Assembly: GCA_963785425.1 (NCBI GenBank)
Contig: CAWAVG010000004.1
Span: forward strand, 1,054,001 to 1,118,000
DNA: 64,000 bases
From: RYN-133 sp963785425
GTDB taxonomy: Bacteria; Actinomycetota; Actinomycetes; Mycobacteriales; Jatrophihabitantaceae
Direction: 5' to 3'
The stretch's first letter is position 1; the number at the start of each line of letters is the position of its first letter. Below are positions 9,509 through 18,027 of the stretch, piece after piece. Both the position numbers and the translations under genes were made by a program. The notes beneath the pieces are model-generated. The model was not told the DNA's origin. It saw nothing but the letters and a program-made list of their open reading frames with translations, and did not search any database.

Positions 9509-10603
9509 CTACAGCAGGCCCACGACGTGGTCGATGCACGCGGTCAACGCACTGACGTCGTCGGGATCGACCGCCGGATACATGCCGACGCGCAGCTGGT
9601 TGCGGCCGAGAGCCCGGTACGGCTCGGTGTCGACGATGCCGTTCGCGCGCAGGACGGCCGCGACCGCCTTCGCGTCGACCGTGTCGGCGAGGTCGATCGT
9701 CCCGACGACCGGGCTGCGCAGCGCGGGGTCCGAGACGAAAGGGGTGGCGTACTCGGACTTCTCGGCCCACGTGTACAGCCGCTCGGACGAATCGGCGCTA
9801 CGCGCCGACGCCCACGCGAGGCCGCCGGCTCCGACGAGCCACTCGACCTGCTGGGCGAGCAGCCACAGCGAGGCGATCGCCGGGGTGTTGTAGGTCTGGT
9901 CGTGCGCACTGTTGTCGATCGCGATGCTCAGGTCGAGCGACGGTGGCGCCCAGCGGGTGCTGCGTAGTTCGGCGGCACGGGCCAGGGCGGCGGGCGAGAG
10001 CAGGGCGAGCCACAGGCCGGCCTCGGCGGCGAACGCCTTCTGCGGCGCGAAGTAGTAGCAGTCGCACTCGGTGACGTCGACGGTGACGGCGCCGGCGGCG
10101 CTGGTGGCGTCGACGAGCATCAGGGCGTCGTCGGTGACGCGTTCGACGGGCAGCACGACGCCGGTGGATGTCTCGTTCTGCGGCCAGGCGTAGACGTCGA
10201 CGCCCGGCTCGGCCTCGGCCCGCGGCGCACTGCCGTACTCGCTGCGCCGTACGGACGGGTCGGCGAGGAACGGGGCGCCCGCGTGCACGGCGGCGAATTT
10301 CGCCGAGAACTCGCCGCACACGAGCAATTGCGCGCGCTCGCGTATCAGCCCGAACGCGGCGACGTCCCAGAACGCGGTCGCACCGCCGTTGCCCAGCACG
10401 ACCTCCCAGCCGTCGGGGAGCGCGAACAGCTCGCGCAATCCGGTGCGGATGCGCGCCACCAGCTGCCTGACCGGGGCCTGCCGATGGCTCGTGCCGAGCG
10501 GCGCCGTCGCGAGCCGGTCGGCGGTCGCGGCCGGGATCTTCGAAGGTCCTGAGCCGAACCGCCCGTCGGCTGGTCTGAGGCCGGCCGGGATCTCGATCGT
10601 CAC
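9509..10603 (-). CDS. serC: Phosphoserine aminotransferase
   Basis: 364 residues from GTG 10603. This is a class V PLP aminotransferase that makes 3-phosphoserine from 3-phosphohydroxypyruvate and glutamate in serine synthesis. Visible marks are the N-terminal FGSGPSKI phosphate-binding motif, G-N-G-G-A-T for PLP phosphate, DATSAAG, and the Schiff-base Lys in YYFAPQKAFAAEAG. The C-terminal domain ends with NQLRVGMYPAVDPDDVSAL. Length and motif order match the actinobacterial/archaeal SerC branch. The sugar-lactone oxidase gene ends 17 bp upstream. Confidence 0.92.
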   Translation of the reverse strand: MTIEIPAGLRPADGRFGSGPSKIPAATADRLATAPLGTSHRQAPVRQLVARIRTGLRELFALPDGWEVVLGNGGATAFWDVAAFGLIRERAQLLVCGEFSAKFAAVHAGAPFLADPSVRRSEYGSAPRAEAEPGVDVYAWPQNETSTGVVLPVERVTDDALMLVDATSAAGAVTVDVTECDCYYFAPQKAFAAEAGLWLALLSPAALARAAELRSTRWAPPSLDLSIAIDNSAHDQTYNTPAIASLWLLAQQVEWLVGAGGLAWASARSADSSERLYTWAEKSEYATPFVSDPALRSPVVGTIDLADTVDAKAVAAVLRANGIVDTEPYRALGRNQLRVGMYPAVDPDDVSALTACIDHVVGLL

Positions 10604-10620
10604 GCCCGCAATCGTGCCAT

Positions 10621-11895
10621 TCAGCCGAGCACGGTTTCGAGATACGAGTTGCCGAACTTGCGGGTCGGGTCGAGGCGGTCGCGCAGCGCCACGAAATCGT
10701 CGAAGCGCGGGTACGTCGCAGCGAGCGAGGCGGCGTCGCGGTAATGCAACTTGCCCCAGTGCGGGCGGCCGTCCACGCTGCGGGCGATGGCTTCGACGGC
10801 GCGGAAGTACGCCTCGTGGTCGCGGCGGTGGTACTGGTGCACCGCGACGTAACCGCTCTCGCGGCCGTACGCGGTCGACAGCCAACAGTCGTCGGCGGCG
10901 GCGAAGCGCACCTCGACCGGGAACCCGATCCGCTCGCCGGACCTCGCGAGCCACGCCTCGATCTCGCCGAGCATGAACGGGACGGCCTCGGCAGGGACGG
11001 CGTACTCCATCTCGCGGAACACGACTCGTCGTGGCGAGGCGAACACCCGGTAGGAGCGGTCGATGTAGTCACGGGCCGAGAGTGCACGCGCCGCGATCGC
11101 GTTTGCCCGCGGGATGAGCGCCGGACGCCGGGTCGTGACGCGGTTGAGCGCGTCGAAGACGGTGTTGGACAGGAACTCGTCGTCGACGTAGGCCCGCATG
11201 CGCCGGATCGGTCTGAGCTCGGTGCCGGGCAGCACGCGGTTGTTGCGTTTGGTCAGCACCCGCCGTGTGTGCGGGAACCAGTAGAACTCGAAGTGATCGT
11301 TGGCCTTCATTGTCGTGTCGAGATCGGCGAGCACCTCGTCGAGACCCGCGGGTGCCTCGCTCGCGGCCAGGGCGAATGCGGGCACGCACTGCAAGGTCAC
11401 TGTGGCGACGACGCCTAGCGCGCCGAGCCCGACCGCGGCCTGGTGCGGGGACGCATCGTGCAGCGTGCCGTCTGCCAGGACGAGCTGCAGGCCGCGCACC
11501 TGCGATGCGAGCCCACCGAGGTGCGCGCCGGTGCCGTGGGTGCCCGTCGAGATCGCGCCGGCGACCGTCTGCACGTCGATGTCACCGAGGTTCTCGAGCG
11601 CGAGCCCGAGATGCCACAACGTCTCGTTCAGGTCGTGCAGCCGGGTACCGGCCAGCACGGTCACCAGCCCGGATCCGACGTCGGCGCGCACCACTCCGGA
11701 CAAGGCGTCAGGCACGATCTGGATGCCGTCGGTGGCTCCGATCGCGGTGAAGGAATGCCCTGCGCCGATCGGCTTCACCCGGCCGGGCGCGTCGGCGACG
11801 ACACGTTGCAGCTCGGCGATGCTGCGGGGCCGGACGGGTCGCACTTCCGCGCGCACCGTCCCCGCCCAGTTGGTCCAGGTCGTGCGGGCCGTCAT
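10621..11895 (-). CDS. FAD-linked sugar-1,4-lactone oxidase (D-arabinono-lactone oxidase family)
   Basis: 424 residues from ATG 11895, coupled by ATGA overlap to the M1 peptidase gene. The N-terminal FAD_binding_4 domain shows PIGAGHSFTAIGATDG near residues 43-58 and TGTHGTG near 115-121, the isoalloxazine-contacting motif. The C-terminal ALO domain ends with HWGKLHYR and DPTRKFGNSYLETVLG, standard in L-gulono-/D-arabinono-1,4-lactone oxidases and dehydrogenases. The His normally carrying covalent FAD in some members is not evident. In several actinobacteria this family sits near the alanine-racemase-fold gene found here at 14017. The natural substrate is unproven. Confidence 0.85.
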   Translation of the reverse strand: MTARTTWTNWAGTVRAEVRPVRPRSIAELQRVVADAPGRVKPIGAGHSFTAIGATDGIQIVPDALSGVVRADVGSGLVTVLAGTRLHDLNETLWHLGLALENLGDIDVQTVAGAISTGTHGTGAHLGGLASQVRGLQLVLADGTLHDASPHQAAVGLGALGVVATVTLQCVPAFALAASEAPAGLDEVLADLDTTMKANDHFEFYWFPHTRRVLTKRNNRVLPGTELRPIRRMRAYVDDEFLSNTVFDALNRVTTRRPALIPRANAIAARALSARDYIDRSYRVFASPRRVVFREMEYAVPAEAVPFMLGEIEAWLARSGERIGFPVEVRFAAADDCWLSTAYGRESGYVAVHQYHRRDHEAYFRAVEAIARSVDGRPHWGKLHYRDAASLAATYPRFDDFVALRDRLDPTRKFGNSYLETVLG

Positions 11896-13325
11896 GGTGC
11901 GTCGAACGACGGCGGTTTGGCTTGGCGCCACAACCACATGTGGAAGAACCGATCGAGGTGCTGACCCGAGATCTTCTCGGCGAGGTCGATGAATTCGCCC
12001 GTGATCGCGGTGCGGTAGCGGTGCGCCGCGACCCAGCGGCGCAGCAACGTGAAGAAGTGCGTGTCGCCGATGCGGTGACGCAGCGCGGCGAGCGTCATGC
12101 CGCCACGGAGGTAGACCGCGCCGGAGAACATGCGGTTGCGCCCCGGGTCGGCGATCGACTGCTTCCAGAACTGCGCGTCCGCCCGGATGCGCCCGAACTC
12201 CGCCCGCGCGGTGCCATAAGTGCTCTCGCCCAGCGTGCGTTCGTCCCACAGCCATTCGGCGAAGGTCGCGAAGCCCTCGTTGAGCCAGATGTGACGCCAG
12301 GACCGCACCGAGACCATGTCGCCGAACCACTCGTGCGACAACTCGTGGGCCATCAGCTCCGAGAAGGGCGCGAAGCCGTAGAGCGGACGGGTCTGCACCT
12401 CGAGCGAGAAGCCGGGATGCTGCAGATGATCGACGATCGCCCCGGTCGACGTGAACGGGTAACGGCCGAACAGCTTGGCCCACGTGTCGGTGATCGCGCC
12501 CGTCCGGCCGAAGACCTGCTCGTCGCGCACGTCGCCCGCCACGGAGGGGTCGACGGCCATGATCTCGGGGATGCCGGACGGCGTGTGCCCGGTGCGGAAG
12601 TTCCACCGGCCGATGTCGACGGAGGCGAGGTAGCTCGCCATCGGCTTCGTCTCGTCCCAAACGAACGTGGTGTGACCGCTGCCGGTCGTGCGTGGGCCCG
12701 GGTCCCCGTTGGCGACGACCTGGGTTCCGGTCGGCACGGTGATCGAGAAGCTGTAGGTCGCCTTGTCCGTCGGGTAGTCGTTGACCGGGAACCAGGTGTG
12801 CGCCCCGTTCGGCTCGTCGCCGACGAACGCGCCGTCGGAGGTGTAGATCCAGCCGTAGGGCGAACCGAACACGATCGGTGAGTGCTCGATCGTCTTCGGG
12901 CTTCCGTGGTAGGTGACGACCGAGGTGAATGCGGTGCCGGCATCGATCGCGGTCGGTGGCGTGATCCGCAGCTCGCCGCCGACGCGTGACCAGGTAGCTG
13001 CGGTGCCGTTCACCCGCACGCTGTCGACGTGCATGCCGGACAGGTCGAGATCGAAGCGTGAGAGCCCCTGCGTCGCGCGGGCGCGCATCGTGACAGTTCC
13101 GGCCAGCAGATGGGTGCCCGGTTCGTAGCCGAGCCGCAGCGCGTAGTGGTGCGCGTCGTAACCCCCGTTGCCGAGCATCGGGAAGTAGGGATCGCCCAGA
13201 CCGGCCGCACCCGGACGGAACTGCGCACCCGCGGCCGGTGCCGGAGCCATCAGCGCGCTCGAGGCGACCACGACGGCACCGGCGATTCGCGCACACCGCG
13301 TGCGCTGGGAACGTCGATCCGGCAC
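11892..13325 (-). CDS. Secreted M1-family zinc metallopeptidase
   Basis: 477 residues with an N-terminal signal peptide: a basic start, hydrophobic core about residues 13-28, and likely cleavage after AAGA. The M1 aminopeptidase-N-like body has a beta domain first, then a thermolysin-like domain with the zinc motif HELSHEWFGD near 320-329 and NEGFATFAEW supplying the third ligand Glu. The usual GxMEN exopeptidase motif is replaced by GFSLE, so peptide-end specificity may differ. It is probably exported and acts on extracellular peptides. Upstream is an AT-richer gap holding the promoter region shared with the divergent LLM remnant. Confidence 0.85.
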   Translation of the reverse strand: MPDRRSQRTRCARIAGAVVVASSALMAPAPAAGAQFRPGAAGLGDPYFPMLGNGGYDAHHYALRLGYEPGTHLLAGTVTMRARATQGLSRFDLDLSGMHVDSVRVNGTAATWSRVGGELRITPPTAIDAGTAFTSVVTYHGSPKTIEHSPIVFGSPYGWIYTSDGAFVGDEPNGAHTWFPVNDYPTDKATYSFSITVPTGTQVVANGDPGPRTTGSGHTTFVWDETKPMASYLASVDIGRWNFRTGHTPSGIPEIMAVDPSVAGDVRDEQVFGRTGAITDTWAKLFGRYPFTSTGAIVDHLQHPGFSLEVQTRPLYGFAPFSELMAHELSHEWFGDMVSVRSWRHIWLNEGFATFAEWLWDERTLGESTYGTARAEFGRIRADAQFWKQSIADPGRNRMFSGAVYLRGGMTLAALRHRIGDTHFFTLLRRWVAAHRYRTAITGEFIDLAEKISGQHLDRFFHMWLWRQAKPPSFDAP

Positions 13326-13411
13326 GGCGACAGTGTGTCACGTCGCAGACGGCACGTAATGCATGATATGTCTAGTTCACCGATCAACATCTAGCAAAAG
13401 CGGGAGGCCTT

Positions 13412-13970
13412 GTGCGGCAGCTCCAGTTCGTGGCGGTAGCCGCGACGCACGAGTCGTCGGAACTCGGTCCTGCCCTGGCAGCGGGTGTCGATCCGGGTTT
13501 CGTCACGGCGCTCGCCCGGGCCCAGGACGACGCGGGCTTCGACGCGGTGCTGGCGCACGATTCGGCGTCGTCGCTCGACGCCGGCGTGCTGGGCGCGAAG
13601 GTGCTTGCGGCGACCGGACGGATGACCGTGCTCGTCACGCACCGCCCGGGCGTCACTGCGCCGACCGCGGTCGCCCGTCACCTGGCCGCGCTCGACGCCT
13701 TCCACCCGGGACGGGTCGGCCTGCACGTGCCGGCCGTCGACAGCGATCGGGAGGCACAACGCGACGGCGACTGGGTCGACCGGGCCGGTCGGCAACGGCG
13801 ACGCGCCGAGTTCGCCGAGATCCTGCGCCGGACCTGGACCAGCGACTGTCCCGGTCGCTGACGAGTTCGGCGCGACCTGTGCCGACACCTACTTCCTGCC
13901 GGGCCTGCCGGCCCGCGAGCTCGCCGCCCGCATCGCAGCGGTGCGCCGAGCGGGAGGTGCGCGCGGCGGT
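13412..13970 (+). pseudogene. Remnant of LLM-class flavin-dependent monooxygenase
   Basis: A good start (GGGAGG, 4 nt, GTG) opens about 149 residues resembling the N-terminal third of luciferase-like (LLM) oxidoreductases: DDAGFDAVLAHDS, then VLVTHRPGVTAPTAVARHLAALD and RVGLHVPAV, ending ...EFAEILRRTWTS. The reading frame stops at 13861. Another frame immediately afterwards encodes a piece typical of the LLM C-terminus (CADTYFLPGLPARELAARIA). Functional LLM proteins have roughly 330-380 residues, so about half, including much of the barrel, is gone. This looks like an internal deletion plus frameshift rather than a simple sequencing slip. The flanking M1 and racemase-fold genes are intact. 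Confidence 0.7.
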
Positions 13971-14016
13971 GTGACTACCCTTCCGCCATGGACGACGTCA
14001 CCGCACCGGGAACCGG

Positions 14017-15159
14017 ATGAGCGACCTGGCCGCACTGACGCGCGCAACCGCGACGATCGATCCGCCGCTCGCCGCGCTCGACCTCGGCGCTGCCCGCGCC
14101 AACCTCGCCGACCTCGTGCGCCGGGCGGGTGGTACACCCGTGCGCATCGCGTCGAAGTCGGTGCGCTGCCGGTGGGTGCTCGACACGGCGCTGGCCACGC
14201 CCGGCGTCTCGGGCGTGATGGCCTACGCGCTGCGCGAGGCGCTGTGGCTGGCCTCGACCGGCGTGCGGGACGTGCTGATGGGCTACCCGAGCGCCGACCG
14301 CGGCGCGCTCGCCGACCTTGCCGACTCGCCCGACGCGCTCGCCACGATCACCCTGATGGTCGACGACGTGGCGCAGTTCGACCTGCTGCCACCCGGGGCG
14401 CAGTTCCGGGTGTGCATCGACGTCGACGCGTCCCTGCGGCTCGGACGGGCACATCTCGGCGTGCGGCGCTCGCCGGTACGCACCCCGGCCGAGGCTGCGG
14501 CGCTGGCCGGGGCCGCCGCACAGCGCGGGCTCGAGGTCGTGGGGCTGATGTTCTACGAGGCGCAGATCGCAGGGTTGCCGGACGCCTCGCCGCTGGTGCG
14601 GTGGGTCAAGCGCCGCTCGGCCGCCGAGCTCGCCACCCGTCGCGGCGCCGTAGTGCGCGCCGTGACCGCGGAGGTGGGTGCCCTGCAGCTGGTCAACTCG
14701 GGCGGCACCGGCAGCCTCGAGGTCAGTTCGGCGGACCCGGTGGTCACCGAGGTCACGGCCGGGTCGGGCATCTACACGCCGACGCTGTTCGACCGGTACC
14801 GGGCCTTCGCGCCGCGTCCGGCCCTGTACTTCGCGTTGCCGGTCGTGCGCCGCCCGGCAGCGAACATCGCGACCCTGTTCGGCGGCGGCTACATCGCGTC
14901 CGGACAGGCGGGCAAGGCGCGGTTGCCGCGCCCCGCGACCTCAGGGCTCGCGCTGCTCACGACCGAGGGCGCCGGCGAGGTGCAGACCCCGGTGCGGGGC
15001 GAGCCGGCGCGCTCACTGCGGGTGGGCGAGCGGGTGTGGCTGCGCCCGGCCAAGGCGGGCGAGCAGCTCGAGCGGTTCGACACGTTGCACGTGGTCGAGG
15101 GCGACCAGCTCGTCGAGTCGGTGCCGACCTATCGGGGCGAGCACCGCAACTTCGGGTAG
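14017..15159 (+). CDS. Alanine-racemase-fold PLP enzyme (D-threonine aldolase / amino-acid deaminase-like)
   Basis: 380 residues. The N-terminal TIM barrel carries the PLP lysine in the R-I-A-S-K-S-V-R motif near residue 48. Later come QLVNSGGTGSLE (PLP-phosphate contact), a C-terminal beta domain with FGGGYIASG, and the terminal HVVEGDQLVESVPTYRGEHRNFG. This matches the DSD1/D-threonine-aldolase-like branch of fold-type III enzymes, annotated elsewhere as 'amino acid deaminase/aldolase'. ATG 14017 is preceded by an A/G-rich segment. It may act with the lactone oxidase cluster, but no pathway can be proven from sequence. Confidence 0.8.
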   Translation: MSDLAALTRATATIDPPLAALDLGAARANLADLVRRAGGTPVRIASKSVRCRWVLDTALATPGVSGVMAYALREALWLASTGVRDVLMGYPSADRGALADLADSPDALATITLMVDDVAQFDLLPPGAQFRVCIDVDASLRLGRAHLGVRRSPVRTPAEAAALAGAAAQRGLEVVGLMFYEAQIAGLPDASPLVRWVKRRSAAELATRRGAVVRAVTAEVGALQLVNSGGTGSLEVSSADPVVTEVTAGSGIYTPTLFDRYRAFAPRPALYFALPVVRRPAANIATLFGGGYIASGQAGKARLPRPATSGLALLTTEGAGEVQTPVRGEPARSLRVGERVWLRPAKAGEQLERFDTLHVVEGDQLVESVPTYRGEHRNFG

Positions 15160-15179
15160 CGCAGCGCGAGGCGGCGCGG

Positions 15180-15207
15180 CCTGCGACATGCGGGGAGATG
15201 TCGCAGG
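15180..15207. terminator. Bidirectional hairpin 1 with GCGGGGAG loop
   Basis: A perfect 10-bp stem (CCTGCGACAT / ATGTCGCAGG) encloses an 8-nt loop GCGGGGAG. It lies between convergent genes ending at 15159 (+) and 15288 (-), so it can terminate either transcript, though no T-run follows. The loop is identical to that of the next hairpin. Confidence 0.7.
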
Positions 15208-15248
15208 ACCGCACCGCCTCTTCCGGGATCTCAGCGTGCGGGAGTGTC

Positions 15249-15278
15249 GCGCGGTACGTGCGGGGAGACGCACCGCGC
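15249..15278. terminator. Bidirectional hairpin 2 with the same loop
   Basis: An 11-bp stem with one A/C mismatch (GCGCGGTACGT / ACGCACCGCGC) encloses the identical loop GCGGGGAG. The stem sequence differs from hairpin 1, so the loop rather than the stem is conserved between the two. It sits 10 bp before the stop of the minus-strand gene at 15288. Confidence 0.6.
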
Positions 15279-15287
15279 CGATCCGCA

Positions 15288-16571
15288 TCAGCTGGGCGAG
15301 ACCCCGGCGTATGCCGCACCGATGATCAACTCGGTGCCCTTCTTCAGGCCGTTCTTCGTCACGCTGAGCACGAGATCGACACCGCGCACCACCAGACCGT
15401 TGGGCGTGCGGATCACGCGGTGCAGCCAGACCGTCCCCAGCTGGGGGATCACCATCTTGGTGTTGGCAGGCGCGGTGCCCGAGTGACGCTGCCCGTTGAT
15501 GGTCAGGGTGCCGAGTGACACCGTGTTGCTGCGGTGCAGTCCGGACTTGTCACGCGTCGCAGTGGCCACGACGTGCACGTCCGAGGCCTTGATCGCCGAA
15601 CCGAACAACGCCGCTCGGGCGACGGTGTTCTGCGTGCGGGCGAGCGTGCCCGACGCCTTGTCGCTGGAGTAACCCGACGAGCGGACGTCGCCGCTGGTCA
15701 GCACGTTCTTCACGAGCGCACCGGAGAGGTGGTTGCGCAGCGTCGCGCCGTTCGAACCGCCGCAGGGCAGGTACACGACTGCGGTGCGGCCGGAGCCGGA
15801 GAGCTTGGCGACCTGGACGACCGTGCCGAACGCGTAGCCCTGGGCGTTGGCGTAGGTCTGCCGGTGCAGTGCGGCGCCGCCCCGTCCGATCAGGATGCGA
15901 CCGGCCGGGAGGTGCAGGCTGTTCGTCTTCGGGATCGTGACCGTGAGCGCGGTGACGACCATGCGGTAGGCACCGAACTGCTGCGATCGCACCTGATGGT
16001 TGAACTGCAGCGTCGCGACACCGGGGATCGTGATCTTCTGGTCGACGGCCGGGTGGGCGGGTGGGCTGTTGTGACCGGAGATCCGCAGACCGACGAAGCT
16101 GGTCTGGCCGGACCGCACGATTCCTGACGCGGTGCGCGCGACCCGCGTGGTCGTGGTGATCGCGGATGCCCGGATCATGCCGAACAGGTCCATGCCTGCG
16201 GTCGTCGTGCGGGCCAGCGAGACCGGACCGGACGACGGGCGCTGGCTGCTCGTCTGCGTCGAGACGGCGCCGACGGTGCCGACGTTCGGGATCGTGGTCG
16301 CCGAGGAGTGGTTGGTGTGGGTCACGCCGGCGCGCGATGTGCACAACGTGGTGACGGCGCTGTTGCCGCTGGTGGCATAGGAGCCGACGCGGGCGACGGT
16401 GCCGAAGGAATAGCCGCCGTACATCGTCAATTTGGCTGCGGCCCCGGCCGGGGTGGCTGCCACGGCGACGCCGAGAACCACGGCGACGGTGGCCGCGACG
16501 ATGCCGACGATTGCCGAGCGCGCCGAGTGGGTCGGCGCTGTTCGCGTGGTGTCGATGGAGGGGTGGTGCAT
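15288..16571 (-). CDS. Secreted protein with two choice-of-anchor-P-like repeats
   Basis: 427 residues. An N-terminal signal peptide (hydrophobic about residues 20-44, cleavage after GAAA) is followed by two tandem domains starting YSFGTVARVG (about 53) and YAFGTVVQVA (about 245). Each has a Cys about 20 residues later, alternating Ser/Thr-rich strands, a DLFGMIRASAI / ALFGSAIKASDV segment and a terminal V-rich strand. This resembles the actinobacterial 'choice-of-anchor P' surface/secreted family. No LPXTG signal or C-terminal membrane helix is present, so it is probably released or loosely wall-bound. It has its own promoter in an AT-rich gap. Function unknown. Confidence 0.7.
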   Translation of the reverse strand: MHHPSIDTTRTAPTHSARSAIVGIVAATVAVVLGVAVAATPAGAAAKLTMYGGYSFGTVARVGSYATSGNSAVTTLCTSRAGVTHTNHSSATTIPNVGTVGAVSTQTSSQRPSSGPVSLARTTTAGMDLFGMIRASAITTTTRVARTASGIVRSGQTSFVGLRISGHNSPPAHPAVDQKITIPGVATLQFNHQVRSQQFGAYRMVVTALTVTIPKTNSLHLPAGRILIGRGGAALHRQTYANAQGYAFGTVVQVAKLSGSGRTAVVYLPCGGSNGATLRNHLSGALVKNVLTSGDVRSSGYSSDKASGTLARTQNTVARAALFGSAIKASDVHVVATATRDKSGLHRSNTVSLGTLTINGQRHSGTAPANTKMVIPQLGTVWLHRVIRTPNGLVVRGVDLVLSVTKNGLKKGTELIIGAAYAGVSPS

Positions 16572-16670
16572 GCGGGGTCCTCCCGGTGTATGCGGATGCC
16601 GACCCGTGAGGGGCGTCCATGCGCTCGCATCTTGCGAGAGCGTCGCGTTACCGCGACCCGTTATACGGAC

Positions 16671-16699
16671 AATCCTCCGTTACCGAAAGAAACTGTCAA
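16671..16699 (-). promoter_or_regulatory. Candidate promoter of the secreted protein gene
   Basis: On the minus strand a TTGACA (16694-16699) is followed after 17 bp by AGGATT (16671-16676). This lies in the most AT-rich stretch of the window (about 16640-16760), about 100 bp before the start codon. A short hairpin (CTCGCA / TGCGAG, around 16624-16638) lies in the resulting leader. The -35 match is perfect, the -10 only fair. Confidence 0.45.
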
Positions 16700-16764
16700 A
16701 TCGAGAATCCTGACTACTTGAAATTCGGAGATCCGAATAAAGCGGAGATCATTTCTCATGAAAG

Positions 16765-16795
16765 CGGCGCCCGACCGCATCGCGGTCGGGCGCCG
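16765..16795 (-). terminator. Rho-independent-type terminator after citrate synthase
   Basis: A perfect 14-bp GC stem (CGGCGCCCGACCGC and its complement) with a 3-nt loop, followed in the minus direction by CTTTCAT. It lies 20 bp past the citrate synthase stop and insulates the promoter of the next gene. Confidence 0.8.
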
Positions 16796-16815
16796 AAGGG
16801 TGACGGCGCAGGCCG

Positions 16816-17922
16816 TTACTCGTGGGCGATGTCCGCCCAACCCTCGACCTCGTCCGGACGGCGGGGGGCGGGACCGATGTAGCGCGCGGACGGGCGCACG
16901 AGCCGCCCGGTCTTCTTCTGCTCCATGATGTGCGCAGACCATCCGCCGGTGCGCGCGCAGGTGAACATCGCCGGCATCATGTGCGGCGGCACCTGCGCGA
17001 AGTCGAGGATGACCGCCGCCCAGAACTCGACGTTCGTCTCGATCGGGCGATCGGGTCGGCGCTCACGCAACTCGGCGAGCGCTGCCTGCTCGAGCGCCTC
17101 GGCGGCGTCGTACTTGGTCGCGTTGAGCTCCTTGCAGGTGCGGCGCAGCACGCGTGCGCGCGGGTCCTCGGCGCGGTAGACGCGATGCCCGAATCCCATC
17201 AGGCGCTCGTGCCGATCGAGGATCCCGCGCACCACCTTGGCCGCGTCGCCGACCTTCTCGACCTCTTCGATCATCGGCAGTACGCGCGCGGGCGCCCCGC
17301 CGTGCAGCGGGCCGCTCATCGCGCCGATCGCACCGGACATCGCTGCTGCCACGTCCGCGCCCGTCGAGGCGATCACGCGAGCGGTGAACGTGGAGGCATT
17401 CATGCCGTGCTCGGCGGCCGAGACGAAGTAGGCGTCGATCGCCCTGATGTGGTCGGGATCGGGCTCGCCGCGCCAGCGGGTCATGAACCGCTCGATGATG
17501 GTGTCGCACTGGTCGATGCGCGACTGGGGGACGGCCGGGGTCGACAGGCCGCGGGCCGACTGCGCGGCGTAGGACAGCGCCATGACGGCGGCGCGGGCGA
17601 GCTGGTCGCGCGCCTCGTCGTCGCTGATGTCGAGCAGCGGACGGTAGCCCCACACCGGGGCGAGCATGGCCAGGGCGGCCTGCACGTCCACTCGCACGTC
17701 GCCGGTGTGCACGGGGATCGGGAACGGTTCGGCGGGCGGCAGGCCCGGGCCGAACTTCCCGTCGACCAGCAGCGCCCACACATTGCCGAACGTGACATGA
17801 CCGACGAGGTCTTCGATGTCTACGCCGCGATAGCGCAGGGCGCCACCGTCCTTGTCCGGCTCAGCGATCTCGGTCTCGAACGCGATGACGCCTTCGAGGC
17901 CGGGGCTGTAGTCGTCTGCCAT
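16816..17922 (-). CDS. Citrate synthase 2 (CitA-type)
   Basis: 368 residues. This is a short-form (type I-like) actinobacterial citrate synthase condensing acetyl-CoA and oxaloacetate. The catalytic triad is readable: His in SAAEHGMN, His in GFGHRVY followed by the DPRA loop, and Asp in EFWAAVILD. GPLHGGA and the CoA-site Arg are also present. It is divergent from pdxH with a 105-bp gap, a gene pairing conserved in many actinobacteria. It has a strong terminator 20 bp downstream. Confidence 0.92.
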   Translation of the reverse strand: MADDYSPGLEGVIAFETEIAEPDKDGGALRYRGVDIEDLVGHVTFGNVWALLVDGKFGPGLPPAEPFPIPVHTGDVRVDVQAALAMLAPVWGYRPLLDISDDEARDQLARAAVMALSYAAQSARGLSTPAVPQSRIDQCDTIIERFMTRWRGEPDPDHIRAIDAYFVSAAEHGMNASTFTARVIASTGADVAAAMSGAIGAMSGPLHGGAPARVLPMIEEVEKVGDAAKVVRGILDRHERLMGFGHRVYRAEDPRARVLRRTCKELNATKYDAAEALEQAALAELRERRPDRPIETNVEFWAAVILDFAQVPPHMMPAMFTCARTGGWSAHIMEQKKTGRLVRPSARYIGPAPRRPDEVEGWADIAHE

Positions 17923-18027
17923 GGACCTGCTCCGCTCCGTTGTTCGGATCTGCCGGGTTCGCTCGTTCCATTCTGCTCACACGCCGGAGGATGCGGCACG
18001 CGCCGGGGGTGCCAGGATGGAATCGCC

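Noticed and set aside
10621..13341. Single 906-codon frame covering the lactone oxidase and M1 peptidase region
   Set aside because: Only the last 424 codons (from 11895) match a family; the rest is an off-frame shadow of the M1 peptidase.
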